Of a stretch of DNA of 64,000 bases, positions 46,233-56,094 are shown in pieces. This stretch comes from Methylocystis iwaonis. Its GTDB lineage: Bacteria; Pseudomonadota; Alphaproteobacteria; Rhizobiales; Beijerinckiaceae. The translations under genes and the position numbers were made by a program. Numbering within the stretch: position 1 is the first letter of the stretch; each line of letters opens with the position of its first letter. The stretch lies in contig NZ_AP027142.1 of assembly GCF_027925385.1 (NCBI RefSeq), forward strand, positions 3,124,501 through 3,188,500, written 5' to 3'. The notes beneath the pieces were generated by a model, which searched no databases, was not told where the DNA came from, and saw only the letters and a list, made by a program, of their open reading frames with translations.

Positions 46233-46267
46233 AAGACGCCGAGGAAAGTCGGCGCTAAAATGCGCCC

Positions 46268-49200
46268 ATGACACTCACGCACAAGCCCGTCGGCCCCGGC
46301 TCTCACGTCTTCCTCGTCGACGGCTCCTCCTTCGTCTTTCGCGCTTATTTCCAGTCGATCCGGCAGGACGCGAAATACAACTATCGCTCCGACCGGCTGC
46401 CGACCGGCGCCGTGCGGCTCTTCTGCACCAAGCTCCTGCAATTCGTGCGCGAAGGCGCGGCGGGCGCGACGCCCACCCATCTCGCCATCATTTTCGACAA
46501 GAGCGAGAACAGCTTCCGCAAGGAAATCTATCCCGAATACAAGGCGCATCGCAGCGAGCCGCCGGAAGACCTCGTCCCGCAATTTCCCCTGATGCGGGCG
46601 GCTGTGCGCGCCTTCGGCCTCACGCCGATCGAGCAGGACATCTACGAGGCCGACGACCTCATCGCCACTTACGCCGCACAGGCCCGTGAGAAGGGCGCGG
46701 ATGTGCTCATCGTCTCCGCCGACAAAGACCTCATGCAGCTCATCGGGCCGGGCGTGACCATGTACGACCCGGCCTCGGGAACGGCCGGCGCCAAAGGCTC
46801 GCGCGAAGAACGGCTCATCAATGAGGCGGAGGTCGTCGACTATTTCGGCGTCACGCCGGACAAAGTTGTCGACGTGCAGGCGCTCGCCGGCGATTCGACG
46901 GATAATGTGCCGGGCGCCAAAGGCATCGGCATCAAGACCGCCGCCCAGCTCATAAATGAATATGGCGATCTCGACTCGCTGCTGGAAAAGGCGCCCGGCA
47001 TCAAGCAGCCCAAGCGCCGCGAGGCGCTGACGGACCCGCAAGCGGTCGCGCTCATTCGCCTCTCCAAAAAGCTCGTCGAGCTCGTGCGCGACGCGCCGGT
47101 GGAAACCAAGCTCGACGATCTCGGCCTGCATCAACCCGATCCGAATAAGCTCGTCGCCTTCCTGCAGGCGATGGAGTTCACGACGATCACACGGCGCGTC
47201 GGCGATCTCTATGGCGTCGATATTCACGACATCGAACCCGATCCGCATTATGTCGGCGCGGCAGGCTGGCGCGCCCGCAATGGCGAGGTCGATCACGCCG
47301 CGGCGCCGGCGGGGCCAAAGCCGAAGGAGCCGCGTGCGCCTGCCGCCGACAAGGCGACGGAAGGCTTCTCGCCCGCGACGCTCGCCGGCGCCCGCAAAGC
47401 GGCGGCGCTCGCCGAGAAGATCGACCGCTCGACCTATGAGACCGTCATGTCCGTCGAGCGGCTCGAAGAATGGGTCGCCGACGCTTTCGAGGCGGGGATC
47501 GTCGCGCTCGACACGGAGACCACATCGCTCGATCCGCTGAGCTGCGATCTTGTCGGTGTGTCGCTCGCGCTCGGGCCGGGCCGCGCCTGCTATATTCCGC
47601 TTCAGCATCGCGAAGGCGGAAATGGCGATCTCTTTGGCGGCGCCGATCTCGTCGCCGGTCAGATACCGCTCGAAACCGCGATCGAAAAACTCAAGCCGCT
47701 CTTTGAGGACGACGCCGTCCTCAAGGTCGCGCAGAACATGAAATATGATCTGCTCGTGCTCTCGCGCTACGGCATCGAAGTCGCGCCGATGGACGACACG
47801 ATGCTGATCTCCTATGCGCTGGATACAGGCCGCAACAATCACGGGCTCGACGAGCTTGCGCAAAAACATCTCGGACACGAGAACATCACTTTCGCGCAAG
47901 TGGCGGGCTCGGGCCGTACTTTCATCGGCTTCGCGCGCGTTCCGCTCGATAAAGCGACGGAATATGCAGCCGAGGACGCCGACGTGTCGCTGCGCCTGTG
48001 GCGCGCGCTGAAACCGCGCCTCGCCGCCGAAGGAAAGACCGCCGTCTATGAGACGCTGGAGCGCCCCATGGTGACGACGCTGGCGCATATGGAGCGGCGT
48101 GGAATCACCATCGACCGACACATGCTCTCGCGCCTCTCGGGCGAGTTTGCGCAGGACATGGCGCGGCTGGAGGCGGATATTTTCGATCTCGCCGGCGCGA
48201 GCTTCAATCTCGGCTCGCCCAAGCAGTTGGGCGACATTCTCTTCGGCAAGATGGGCCTGCCCGGCGCCAAAAAGACTGCGACCGGCGCCTGGTCGACCTC
48301 CGCCAGCGTGCTCGAGGATCTCGCGGCGGAAGGCAATGAATTCTGCCGCCGCATTCTCGACTGGCGCCAGCTTTCGAAGCTCAAAAGCACTTACGCCGAC
48401 GCGCTGCCCGGCTTCGTGAACAAGGAAACCGGCCGCGTCCATACCTGCTATTCGCTCGCCGCGACGACGACGGGTCGGCTTTCGTCGTCCGAGCCCAATC
48501 TGCAGAACATTCCCGTGCGCAACGAGGCCGGCCGCAAGATCCGCAAGGCCTTCGTCGCTCCGCCGGGGCGTGTGCTGATCTCGGCGGATTACTCGCAGAT
48601 CGAGCTGAGGCTGCTCGCGCATATCGCCGATATTCCGCAATTGAAGAAGGCTTTCGCCGACGGCGTCGACATTCACGCCATGACGGCCTCGGAAATGTTT
48701 GGCGTGCCGGTGAAGGATATGCCGCCGGAAGTGCGCCGGCGCGCCAAGGCGATCAACTTCGGCATCATCTACGGCATTTCCGCCTTTGGCCTCGCCAATC
48801 AGCTCTCCATTCCGCGCGAGGAGGCGGGGGCCTATATCAAGCGCTATTTCGAGCGCTTTCCCGGCATCCGGGACTATATGGACGCGACCAAGAAAACCGT
48901 GCGCGAGAAGATGTGCGTGACGACGATTTTCGGCCGCGCGCTGCATTTCCCGCGCATCGCCTCGGCCAATGCGTCCGACCGCGCCTTTTACGAGCGCGCC
49001 GCGATCAACGCGCCGATACAGGGCGCTGCCGCCGACATCATCCGCCGCGCCATGGTGCGCATGGACGCCGCGTTGGTCGAAGCGGATTTGTCGGCGCAGA
49101 TGCTCTTGCAAGTGCACGACGAGCTCGTCTTCGAGGCGCCGGAAGCGGAAGCCGAGGCGACAATCGCCCTCGCCCGCCGCGTGATGGAAGACGCGCCCCT

Positions 49201-49273
49201 CCCCGCCGTGCAGCTCACAGTGCCGCTACAGGTCGACGCCCGCGCGGCCAAGAACTGGGACGAAGCGCATTAG
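46268..49273 (+). CDS. polA: DNA polymerase I
   Basis: The 1001-residue enzyme replaces primers and fills gaps. The 5'-3' exonuclease domain (residues 1-300) has FLVDGSSFVFRAYF, EADDLIATYAAQAR and ALAGDSTDNVPGAKGIGIKT. The 3'-5' exonuclease keeps its acidic residues (IVALDTETTSLDP, NMKYDLLVL, YAAEDADVSL), so proofreading should be active, unlike in some bacterial homologues. Polymerase motifs are ISADYSQIELRLLAHIAD, RRRAKAINFGIIYGISAFG and QVHDELVFEAPE. The length is longer than E. coli Pol I because of a linker rich in Ala, Pro and Lys near residue 345-370. Confidence 0.97.
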   Translation: MTLTHKPVGPGSHVFLVDGSSFVFRAYFQSIRQDAKYNYRSDRLPTGAVRLFCTKLLQFVREGAAGATPTHLAIIFDKSENSFRKEIYPEYKAHRSEPPEDLVPQFPLMRAAVRAFGLTPIEQDIYEADDLIATYAAQAREKGADVLIVSADKDLMQLIGPGVTMYDPASGTAGAKGSREERLINEAEVVDYFGVTPDKVVDVQALAGDSTDNVPGAKGIGIKTAAQLINEYGDLDSLLEKAPGIKQPKRREALTDPQAVALIRLSKKLVELVRDAPVETKLDDLGLHQPDPNKLVAFLQAMEFTTITRRVGDLYGVDIHDIEPDPHYVGAAGWRARNGEVDHAAAPAGPKPKEPRAPAADKATEGFSPATLAGARKAAALAEKIDRSTYETVMSVERLEEWVADAFEAGIVALDTETTSLDPLSCDLVGVSLALGPGRACYIPLQHREGGNGDLFGGADLVAGQIPLETAIEKLKPLFEDDAVLKVAQNMKYDLLVLSRYGIEVAPMDDTMLISYALDTGRNNHGLDELAQKHLGHENITFAQVAGSGRTFIGFARVPLDKATEYAAEDADVSLRLWRALKPRLAAEGKTAVYETLERPMVTTLAHMERRGITIDRHMLSRLSGEFAQDMARLEADIFDLAGASFNLGSPKQLGDILFGKMGLPGAKKTATGAWSTSASVLEDLAAEGNEFCRRILDWRQLSKLKSTYADALPGFVNKETGRVHTCYSLAATTTGRLSSSEPNLQNIPVRNEAGRKIRKAFVAPPGRVLISADYSQIELRLLAHIADIPQLKKAFADGVDIHAMTASEMFGVPVKDMPPEVRRRAKAINFGIIYGISAFGLANQLSIPREEAGAYIKRYFERFPGIRDYMDATKKTVREKMCVTTIFGRALHFPRIASANASDRAFYERAAINAPIQGAAADIIRRAMVRMDAALVEADLSAQMLLQVHDELVFEAPEAEAEATIALARRVMEDAPLPAVQLTVPLQVDARAAKNWDEAH

Positions 49274-49285
49274 TATATCCCAGGA

Positions 49286-49313
49286 AAAAAGCAATTTTTT
49301 GGCATGCTTTTTG
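49286..49313 (+). terminator. Weak terminator-like inverted repeat after polA
   Basis: AAAAAGCA at 49286-49293 pairs with TGCTTTTT at 49305-49312 in a stretch that is AT-rich by local standards. The stem is weak and A/T-dominated, so termination is plausible but not certain. The loop itself contains TTTTTT. Confidence 0.4.
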
Positions 49314-49477
49314 TTATTCTCAACGCTTCCGCCCGACCGGCAAGCGCGCGAGCGCGCCTGCTCTTGATTTAACCGCGCGATCATTTAAGGAGACCTTTGA
49401 GTCTAAGCGGGGTTTTCAGGAAAAGCCGCGCCGCGCTTTTCGAAATCCCGCTTAAAGATTGCAGGCAGAGGTGTTTA

Positions 49478-50530
49478 ATGCGCGTGTTTATCACCGGCGG
49501 GGCTGGCTTTATCGGTTCGGCGGTCGCGAGACGTTTCATTTCGGAAACTTCCGATCAGATTCTGATTTTCGACAAATTAACCTATGCTGGAAATCTAGAT
49601 TCCCTCGCGCCAATTGCGGACGATCCGAGATATTCGTTCCGCCACGCGGATATATGCAACCGCGCCGAAGTTGCACAGTCGTTGGCGGAATTTCAGCCGG
49701 ATGTCGTCATGCATCTCGCCGCCGAGAGCCATGTCGACCGCTCTATCGACGGTCCCGCTGCCTTCATCGAGACCAATGTCGTCGGCACCTTCACAATGCT
49801 CGCCGCGGCGCTGGATTATTGGCGCGGTCTCCCCAAGGAGAAATCAGCGGCTTTTCGCTTCATGCATATTTCAACCGATGAGGTGTTCGGCGCGCTGGGC
49901 AAGGAAGGCTTTTTTGGGGAGGACACGCCCTACGCGCCAAATTCGCCTTATTCGGCGTCGAAAGCAGGCTCCGATCATCTTGTTCGCGCCTGGCGCGAAA
50001 CTTATGGCCTGCCGACAATCGTCACCAACTGCTCCAATAATTATGGCCCCTATCATTTCCCTGAAAAACTCATCCCACTGACCATCCTCAACGCAATCGA
50101 GGGAAAGCCGCTTCCTGTCTATGGACGCGGCGAAAATATCCGCGACTGGCTCTTCGTCGAGGATCACGCCGCGGCGCTGATGCTGGTTGCGCGCAAAGGC
50201 GTCATCGGTGAGTCGTACAACGTCGGCGGACGCAACGAGAGAACCAACATCGAGGTGGTCAACGCCATCTGCGACATTCTCGATGAGCTGCGGCCGAGCG
50301 GCAATGGCTCCTACCGCAATCTCATCACATTCGTAACGGATCGTCCCGGACACGACCTTCGCTACGCCATCGACTGCTCCAAGATCGAGCGCGAGCTTGG
50401 GTGGAGTCCGACCGAGACTTTTGAGACCGGCCTACGCAAAACCGTGCAGTGGTATCTGGACAATCCAGCCTGGTGGCAGGCGATACGCTCCGGCAAATAT
50501 CGGGGCGAGCGGCTCGGCCTCACAGCTTAG
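49478..50530 (+). CDS. rfbB: dTDP-glucose 4,6-dehydratase
   Basis: RfbB makes dTDP-4-dehydro-6-deoxyglucose, the second step toward dTDP-rhamnose and other deoxysugars. The 350-residue SDR enzyme has the NAD loop [42 protein letters not shown], and the catalytic tyrosine/lysine in [23 protein letters not shown] 49478 matches the family start; an upstream in-frame ATG at 49397 adds 27 residues without homology. It leads an rfbB-rfbC-rfbA run; the codons look somewhat less GC-biased than in neighbouring genes. Confidence 0.95.
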   Translation: MRVFITGGAGFIGSAVARRFISETSDQILIFDKLTYAGNLDSLAPIADDPRYSFRHADICNRAEVAQSLAEFQPDVVMHLAAESHVDRSIDGPAAFIETNVVGTFTMLAAALDYWRGLPKEKSAAFRFMHISTDEVFGALGKEGFFGEDTPYAPNSPYSASKAGSDHLVRAWRETYGLPTIVTNCSNNYGPYHFPEKLIPLTILNAIEGKPLPVYGRGENIRDWLFVEDHAAALMLVARKGVIGESYNVGGRNERTNIEVVNAICDILDELRPSGNGSYRNLITFVTDRPGHDLRYAIDCSKIERELGWSPTETFETGLRKTVQWYLDNPAWWQAIRSGKYRGERLGLTA

Positions 50531-50573
50531 CGGAACGCCCATTCTCCGGTCATTCAAACTCATCGAGAGCGTC

Positions 50574-51128
50574 ATGCAATTTCAGGCCACCGACATTCCC
50601 GCCGTGATAATCGTCACACCGAAGAAGCATGGCGACGCACGCGGCTTTTTCTCAGAGGTTTACAAGGAATCGGAGTGGCAAAAAGCCGGGCTGAACTACA
50701 GTTTCGTTCAGGACAATCACTCCTTCTCCGCCCCTGTTGGCACGCTGCGCGGCTTGCATTTCCAGACGCCGCCTTTCGCGCAAGACAAGCTGATCCGCGT
50801 CACGCGCGGCCGCATCCTCGATGTCGCGGTGGACATCCGCCGTTCATCCCCGACCTTCGGCAAGCATGTCGCCGTCGAGCTCTCCGCTGAAAATTGGCGA
50901 CAACTTCTCGTGCCCATCGGATTTGCCCATGGCTTTGTCACATTGGAGCCTGACACCGAGGTGCAATACAAGGTCACGGCGCTCTATTCGGCTGCGAATG
51001 ATCGCGGTCTTGCCTATGACGATCCGGATGTCGGCATCGACTGGCCATTGCCGCCCGGCGGCGCCATTCTTTCCGAAAAAGATAAGCGCTGGCCGCGCCT
51101 GCGCGATCTTGCGGACGCTTTCGACTGA
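50574..51128 (+). CDS. rfbC: dTDP-4-dehydrorhamnose 3,5-epimerase
   Basis: RfbC epimerises C3 and C5 of the 4-keto sugar. The 184-residue cupin protein has FFSEVYKESEW, the histidine in GTLRGLHFQTPPFAQDKLIR, and VPIGFAHGFVTLEPDTEVQY with the conserved region around the catalytic tyrosine. It starts 43 bases after rfbB and is followed by rfbA 64 bases on, so one operon is likely. Confidence 0.95.
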   Translation: MQFQATDIPAVIIVTPKKHGDARGFFSEVYKESEWQKAGLNYSFVQDNHSFSAPVGTLRGLHFQTPPFAQDKLIRVTRGRILDVAVDIRRSSPTFGKHVAVELSAENWRQLLVPIGFAHGFVTLEPDTEVQYKVTALYSAANDRGLAYDDPDVGIDWPLPPGGAILSEKDKRWPRLRDLADAFD

Positions 51129-51192
51129 AATGGCAGGCGGGTCGCCCTGGCGATCCCCGCTTCCATAGATTCGATTAACTTTGAGGGGCGTT

Positions 51193-52077
51193 ATGCGCGG
51201 CATTGTTCTCGCCGGAGGATCCGGCACCAGGCTCCATCCCATGACGCTGGCGGCGTCGAAGCAATTGCTGCCTGTCTATGACAAGCCGATGGTCTATTAT
51301 CCGCTATCGGTGCTTATGCTCGCGGGCGCGCGCGACATATTGGTGATCTCGACGCCGGAGGATCTTCCCGCGTTCAAGCGCCTCCTCGGCTCGGGCGCGC
51401 AATGGGGCGTCTCTTTGTCTTATGCCGAGCAGCCGCGTCCGGAGGGGCTCGCCCAAGCCTATACGATTGGGGCGCCCTTCGTGGAAGGACATAATTCCGC
51501 GCTCGTCCTCGGCGACAATATTTTTTATGGCCACGGGCTGACGAACACGCTCGCCGCCGCCGCCGCGCGTAAGGACGGCGCGACGGTCTTCGCCTATCAT
51601 GTGAAGGATCCCGAGCGCTATGGCGTGGTCGAATTCGGACCCGACAGAAAAGCCGTGTCGCTCGAAGAAAAGCCTGCGACGCCAAAATCCAACTGGGCGG
51701 TGACCGGGCTTTATTTTTACGACCGTCGCGCGCCGGAATATGCGGCCTCGCTGAGACCATCGGCGCGCGGAGAATTGGAGATCACAGATCTCAACCGCGT
51801 CTATCTCGAAGCCGGCGATTTGAACGTAGAGCGGCTGGGCCGCGGCTTCGCCTGGCTGGACACCGGCACGCCGGCGTCCTTGCTCGAAGCGGGGCAATAT
51901 GTGCAGGCGGTCGAACAACGACAGGGCCAACGGATCGCCTGCCTGGAGGAGATTGCATTCCAAAACGGCTGGATCGGCGCGCAGGAGATGCGCGAAGCCG
52001 CCGCGCGCCTCTTAAAGAGCGGCTACGGCGCCTATCTTCTCCAGGTTCTCAAGGAAGCGGAAGACCGGCAGGGTTAA
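51193..52077 (+). CDS. rfbA: Glucose-1-phosphate thymidylyltransferase
   Basis: RfbA forms dTDP-glucose from dTTP and glucose 1-phosphate. The 294-residue protein has the nucleotidyl motif [53 protein letters not shown] and [20 protein letters not shown], all typical of RmlA. GAGGGG lies before ATG 51193; a TTG at 51181 is in frame. No rfbD (dTDP-4-dehydrorhamnose reductase) follows, so dTDP-rhamnose would need a gene elsewhere. Confidence 0.95.
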   Translation: MRGIVLAGGSGTRLHPMTLAASKQLLPVYDKPMVYYPLSVLMLAGARDILVISTPEDLPAFKRLLGSGAQWGVSLSYAEQPRPEGLAQAYTIGAPFVEGHNSALVLGDNIFYGHGLTNTLAAAAARKDGATVFAYHVKDPERYGVVEFGPDRKAVSLEEKPATPKSNWAVTGLYFYDRRAPEYAASLRPSARGELEITDLNRVYLEAGDLNVERLGRGFAWLDTGTPASLLEAGQYVQAVEQRQGQRIACLEEIAFQNGWIGAQEMREAAARLLKSGYGAYLLQVLKEAEDRQG

Positions 52078-52228
52078 GGCAGGAGAGGAGCAGGCTGCGT
52101 CGGGCGGGTCCGTGTCGGACAAAAGCCCCGCCATCGTAATGGCGTAAACGTCGGTTTTTTAGGGGCTACGCTGAAGGCGCCGCCTCGCCGGAGGCGAATC
52201 ATTCAACGATCCTAAAAAAGGTCTTCCA

Positions 52229-52516
52229 ATGCAAAACATCGTTCTCCGCCGCCCGGCCAAGAAGGCTTTCATCGTCGCCGCCGTCCTGATGAGCGCCCTG
52301 CCGCTCTATGGCTGCTATACGCCGGGCGAACGCGCGCTCGGCGGCGGCCTCATCGGCGGTCTGGGCGGCGCGGGCATTGGCGCGCTGGCCTCGGGCGGCA
52401 TGGCTGGTCCGACGCTCGCCGGCGCGGCCATCGGCGCGGCCGGCGGCGCGCTCGTCGGCGCCGCCACGGCGCCCCAGCCGCGGCGCTATTACCGCCGTCC
52501 GCGCTACTACTACTGA
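52229..52516 (+). CDS. Glycine-zipper lipoprotein, small
   Basis: The 95-residue protein has a signal with a lipobox (AALMSALPLYGC-like: VLMSALPLYGCYTPG). A glycine-zipper segment (GGGLIGGLGGAGIGALASGG, GAAIGAAGGALVGAA) can insert into or pack against a membrane. The C-terminus is Tyr/Arg-rich (RRYYRRPRYYY). Similar proteins sit in the outer membrane of alphaproteobacteria; function is unknown. It is a single gene between rfbA and prkA. Confidence 0.82.
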   Translation: MQNIVLRRPAKKAFIVAAVLMSALPLYGCYTPGERALGGGLIGGLGGAGIGALASGGMAGPTLAGAAIGAAGGALVGAATAPQPRRYYRRPRYYY

Positions 52517-52524
52517 GCCACTTC

Positions 52525-52550
52525 GCGGCCCGGCTCGAGCGCCGGGCCGC
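52525..52550 (+). terminator. Strong GC hairpin after the glycine-zipper gene
   Basis: GCGGCCCGG (52525-52533) pairs with CCGGGCCGC (52542-52550) around CTCGAGCG. It lies 8 bases after the stop codon. There is no T-run, so it may act as a stabilising or Rho-linked structure. The remaining 260 bases to prkA show no gene or recognisable site. Confidence 0.5.
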
Positions 52551-52812
52551 AACCAAACGATCTTACAGAGCTTTTGGGAGCCTTAAACCTAGGCGAAAGG
52601 CGCGCGCGGGCCACGGGCGGCGCTGCCCAAACAGTCACATAGCCTCATTCGACAACGATAGACCCATCCCGCCCAACCGCCGGGCGCTGCGCCAAGAGAC
52701 TGGCGCCCTCATGTCTTATCGCTCTGTCTCATATTGAAATCAGCGCCAGCTTGCTCAGGTACCTTCTGTTGGAACGCGCATCATCCCGCGTCCATGCTCA
52801 GGGGGCCCATCT

Positions 52813-54756
52813 ATGGCGAACACCGACGTCTTCGCAGATTTCGTTCACTTCTATAGAGAACGTCAGGCGGCAGAGATGTCGCTCGAGTCCTATCTCCAGC
52901 TTTGCCGGGGCAATCCAAAGACCTACGCGAGCGCCGCCGAGCGTATCCTGGCCGCCATCGGCGAGCCCGAGCTCGTCGATACGTCGAGAGACCCGCGTCT
53001 CGGCCGGATTTTCATGAACCGCACCATTCGCGTCTATCCGGCCTTCGCCGAATTCTACGGCATGGAAGAGACGATCGAACGCATCGTCAGCTTCTTCCGC
53101 CACGCGGCGCAGGGGCTGGAGGAGCGCAAGCAAATCCTCTATCTGCTCGGGCCCGTCGGCGGCGGCAAGTCGTCGCTCGCCGAGCGCCTCAAGGCGCTGA
53201 TGGAAGCCAACCCGATCTATGTGCTGAAGGCGGGCTCCGAGCTCAGCCCGGTCTTCGAGAGCCCGCTGTCGCTTTTCGATCCCGCCGAAGCCGGCCCCCT
53301 CCTCGAAGAGCGTTACGGCATCCCGCGGCGCCGCCTCGGCTCGATCATGAGCCCGTGGTGCCTGAAGCGGCTCGATGAATTCAATGGCGACATCACGCGC
53401 TTCACCGTCGCCAAGCTCGCGCCCTCGCGCCTGCGCCAGATCGCAATCGCCAAGACAGAGCCAGGCGACGAGAATAATCAGGACATCTCGTCGCTTGTCG
53501 GCAAGGTGGATATTCGCAAGCTCGAGGCGCATGCGCAGGCCGATCCGGACGCCTATAATTATTCCGGCGGCCTGAACCGCGCCAATCAGGGCCTTCTCGA
53601 ATTCGTCGAGATGTTCAAGGCGCCCATCAAGATGCTGCACCCCCTGCTCACGGCGACGCAGGAAGGCAATTACATCGGCACGGAGAATATCGGCGCGATC
53701 CCCTTCTCGGGCATCGTCCTCGCCCATTCGAACGAGGCCGAGTGGCAAAGCTTCAAATCCAACCGCAACAATGAAGCCTTCATCGACCGCATCTACGTCA
53801 TCAAAGTGCCCTATTGCCTGCGCGTGACGGAGGAGCAGCGCATCTATGAGAAGCTGCTGCGCGAGTCCGAGCTGGCGAACGCCGCCTGCGCGCCCAACAC
53901 GCTGGAGATGCTGGCGCGCTTCATCGTGCTGTCGCGCCTGAGCCCCCACGAGAACTCCAACCTCTTCTCGAAGATGCGCGTCTATGACGGCGAGAGCCTG
54001 CGTGAGGTGGACCCGCGCGCGCGCAGCATTCTGGAGTATCGGGAGGCGGCCGGCGTCGACGAAGGCATGACGGGGCTTTCGACGCGCTTCGCCTTCAAGG
54101 TGCTCGCGGCGACCTTCAACCACGATACTGTCGAGGTTGCGGCTGATCCCGTTCATCTCATGTATGTGCTGGAGCAGGCGCTGCGGCGCGAACAGCTTCC
54201 CGCCGAGACGGAGAAGCGGTATATTGAGTTCATTAAAGGCGAACTTGCACCGCGCTACGCGGAATTTATCGGCAAGGAAATTCAAAAAGCATATCTCGAA
54301 TCTTATCAGGACTATGGCCAGAATCTTTTCGACCGCTACATCGATTATGCAGACGCTTGGATTGAGGACCTGGATTTCAAGGATCCCGACACCGGACAGA
54401 TGCTCGACCGCGAGCTGTTGAATCAGGAACTAACAAAAATCGAAAAGCCGGCCGGCATCGCCAATCCCAAGGACTTCCGCAACGAGGTGGTCAAATTCGC
54501 GCTGCGCTGGCGCGCCTCGAACAAGGGGCGCAACCCGTCCTGGGCGAGTTACGAAAAGATCCGTGACGTGATCGAAAAGAGAATGTTCTCCCAAGTGGAA
54601 GACCTTTTGCCGGTCATCAGTTTCGGAACGAAGAAAGACAACGAAACAGAAAGCAAGCATACAGAGTTTGTTAGCCGCATGGTCGCTCGCGGCTACACCG
54701 AGCGGCAGGTGCGGCGCCTGGTGGAATGGTACATGCGCGTGAAGCAGGCAGGCTGA
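52813..54756 (+). CDS. prkA: PrkA-type serine protein kinase (AAA+)
   Basis: The 647-residue protein matches PrkA/YeaG: the P-loop LYLLGPVGGGKSSLAERL, PFSGIVLAHSNEAEWQSFKS, FIDRIYVIKVPYCLRVTEEQ and a long C-terminal region. PrkA proteins have an AAA-type ATPase domain and a PrkA C-terminal kinase region; in Bacillus it acts in sporulation, and in Gram-negative bacteria in nitrogen/stress adaptation. It heads prkA-yeaH-spoVR, a very widespread trio. The start is ATG 52813 (MANTDVFADFVHFYR). Confidence 0.95.
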   Translation: MANTDVFADFVHFYRERQAAEMSLESYLQLCRGNPKTYASAAERILAAIGEPELVDTSRDPRLGRIFMNRTIRVYPAFAEFYGMEETIERIVSFFRHAAQGLEERKQILYLLGPVGGGKSSLAERLKALMEANPIYVLKAGSELSPVFESPLSLFDPAEAGPLLEERYGIPRRRLGSIMSPWCLKRLDEFNGDITRFTVAKLAPSRLRQIAIAKTEPGDENNQDISSLVGKVDIRKLEAHAQADPDAYNYSGGLNRANQGLLEFVEMFKAPIKMLHPLLTATQEGNYIGTENIGAIPFSGIVLAHSNEAEWQSFKSNRNNEAFIDRIYVIKVPYCLRVTEEQRIYEKLLRESELANAACAPNTLEMLARFIVLSRLSPHENSNLFSKMRVYDGESLREVDPRARSILEYREAAGVDEGMTGLSTRFAFKVLAATFNHDTVEVAADPVHLMYVLEQALRREQLPAETEKRYIEFIKGELAPRYAEFIGKEIQKAYLESYQDYGQNLFDRYIDYADAWIEDLDFKDPDTGQMLDRELLNQELTKIEKPAGIANPKDFRNEVVKFALRWRASNKGRNPSWASYEKIRDVIEKRMFSQVEDLLPVISFGTKKDNETESKHTEFVSRMVARGYTERQVRRLVEWYMRVKQAG

Positions 54757-54801
54757 TAGGGTTTTGCCGGCGACGCGCTTGCAAGGATCGTGAAGGAAGA
54801 G

Positions 54802-56094
54802 ATGCGCATCGTCGATCGCCGGCTCAATCCAGGGGGCAAAAGCTTCTCGAACCGTCAGCGTTTTCTTCGCCGTGTCCGAGACACAGTCGAGCGCGCGGTT
54901 CGCGAAGCCAGCCGCGAACGCGCAATCGAAGATCTGGAAAACGCGCAGGAAGTGACCGTGCCGGCGGACGGCGCGCGCGAGCCGATGTTTCGGCATACGC
55001 GCGGCGAACGCCGCGACTATATCCTGCCGGGAAACCGCGAATATATCGAAGGCGACCTCATCGACCGGCCGACAGGCGAAGGCGGCGGCGGGGGCTCGGA
55101 GCCGGGGCGCGGCAACGGCCAGGAGGACGCCTTCAGATTCGTGCTCACGCGCGAGGAATTTCTCAGCATCTTTCTCGACGATCTGGAGCTGCCGGATTTC
55201 GCCAAGCGCGGTCTTGTCGACGCGCAGAAGCTCGGCTCGCGCCGCGCCGGCTATTCGACGAGCGGCACGCCGGCCAATCTCGCGCTTGGCCGCACCATGC
55301 GAATGTCACTCGCAAGGCGCATCGCCATGGGCCGGCCGCCGCGCGCGACGGTCGAACAGCTCGAAGAGGAGATTGCCGGGGCAAAGGAAAGCGACTCGCT
55401 CGACGTCATGGACGAAAGATTGCGCGCCGTGCGCGCGCGGCGGATGCGCATTCCCTTTCTGGACCCCGTCGATCTGCGCTACCGTCATTTCGAGCGCTTT
55501 CCCAAGCCCGTGGCGCAGGCGGTGATGTTCTGCCTCATGGACGTCTCCGGCTCGATGACGGAGCATATGAAGGATCTCGCCAAGCGCTTCTTCATGCTGC
55601 TGCATGTCTTTCTCACGCGACGCTACGAGCGCGTCGAGATCGTCTTCATCAGACATACCGACGAAGCCCAGGAGGTCGACGAGGAGACGTTTTTCCGCTC
55701 GACCGAGACCGGCGGCACGATCGTTTCGTCGGCGCTCGCGGAGATGGACCGCATCATTACCGACCGTTTCGATCCGGCCAATTGGAACATCTACGGCGCG
55801 CAGGCGTCGGACGGCGACAATATGATGAGCGACAATCAGCGCACGCGTGAGCTGCTGCAGGACAAGATTCTGCCGCTCTGCCAATATTTCGCCTATCTCG
55901 AAGTCGCGAATTCGCATGAGGGCTCTCCCCTCTCCTATGTGGGCGGCAGCTCGCTGTGGAACGCTTATGCGCCGCTCGCGACGAGCGAGCGCAATTTCCA
56001 GATGCGCCGCGTTTCCCGGCGCGAACATATCTACCCCGTGTTTCGCGAGCTGTTCCAACGCCGCGAAGGCGCGCGCGCGGAGCCCGCCACATGA
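54802..56094 (+). CDS. YeaH/YhbH-family protein (DUF444, VWA-like)
   Basis: The 430-residue protein begins MRIVDRRLNPGGKSFSNRQR, the family start. A Gly-rich linker (GEGGGGGSEPGRG) lies near residue 92. The C-terminal part is VWA-like: VMFCLMDVSGSMTEHMKDLA gives a MIDAS DxSxS site, and FRSTETGGTIVSSALAEM the later threonine. It follows prkA by 45 bases and overlaps spoVR by 4 bases. GTG 54790 is an alternative start. The role is unknown, but it works with PrkA in the same stress responses. Confidence 0.93.
   Translation: MRIVDRRLNPGGKSFSNRQRFLRRVRDTVERAVREASRERAIEDLENAQEVTVPADGAREPMFRHTRGERRDYILPGNREYIEGDLIDRPTGEGGGGGSEPGRGNGQEDAFRFVLTREEFLSIFLDDLELPDFAKRGLVDAQKLGSRRAGYSTSGTPANLALGRTMRMSLARRIAMGRPPRATVEQLEEEIAGAKESDSLDVMDERLRAVRARRMRIPFLDPVDLRYRHFERFPKPVAQAVMFCLMDVSGSMTEHMKDLAKRFFMLLHVFLTRRYERVEIVFIRHTDEAQEVDEETFFRSTETGGTIVSSALAEMDRIITDRFDPANWNIYGAQASDGDNMMSDNQRTRELLQDKILPLCQYFAYLEVANSHEGSPLSYVGGSSLWNAYAPLATSERNFQMRRVSRREHIYPVFRELFQRREGARAEPAT

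Noticed and set aside
46175..49117. A 980-codon open frame on the minus strand opposite polA
   Set aside because: It is a shadow of polA, which has every expected polymerase and exonuclease motif. The same holds for the 738-codon frame opposite valS (41879-44095) and the 483-codon frame opposite eno (40358-41809).
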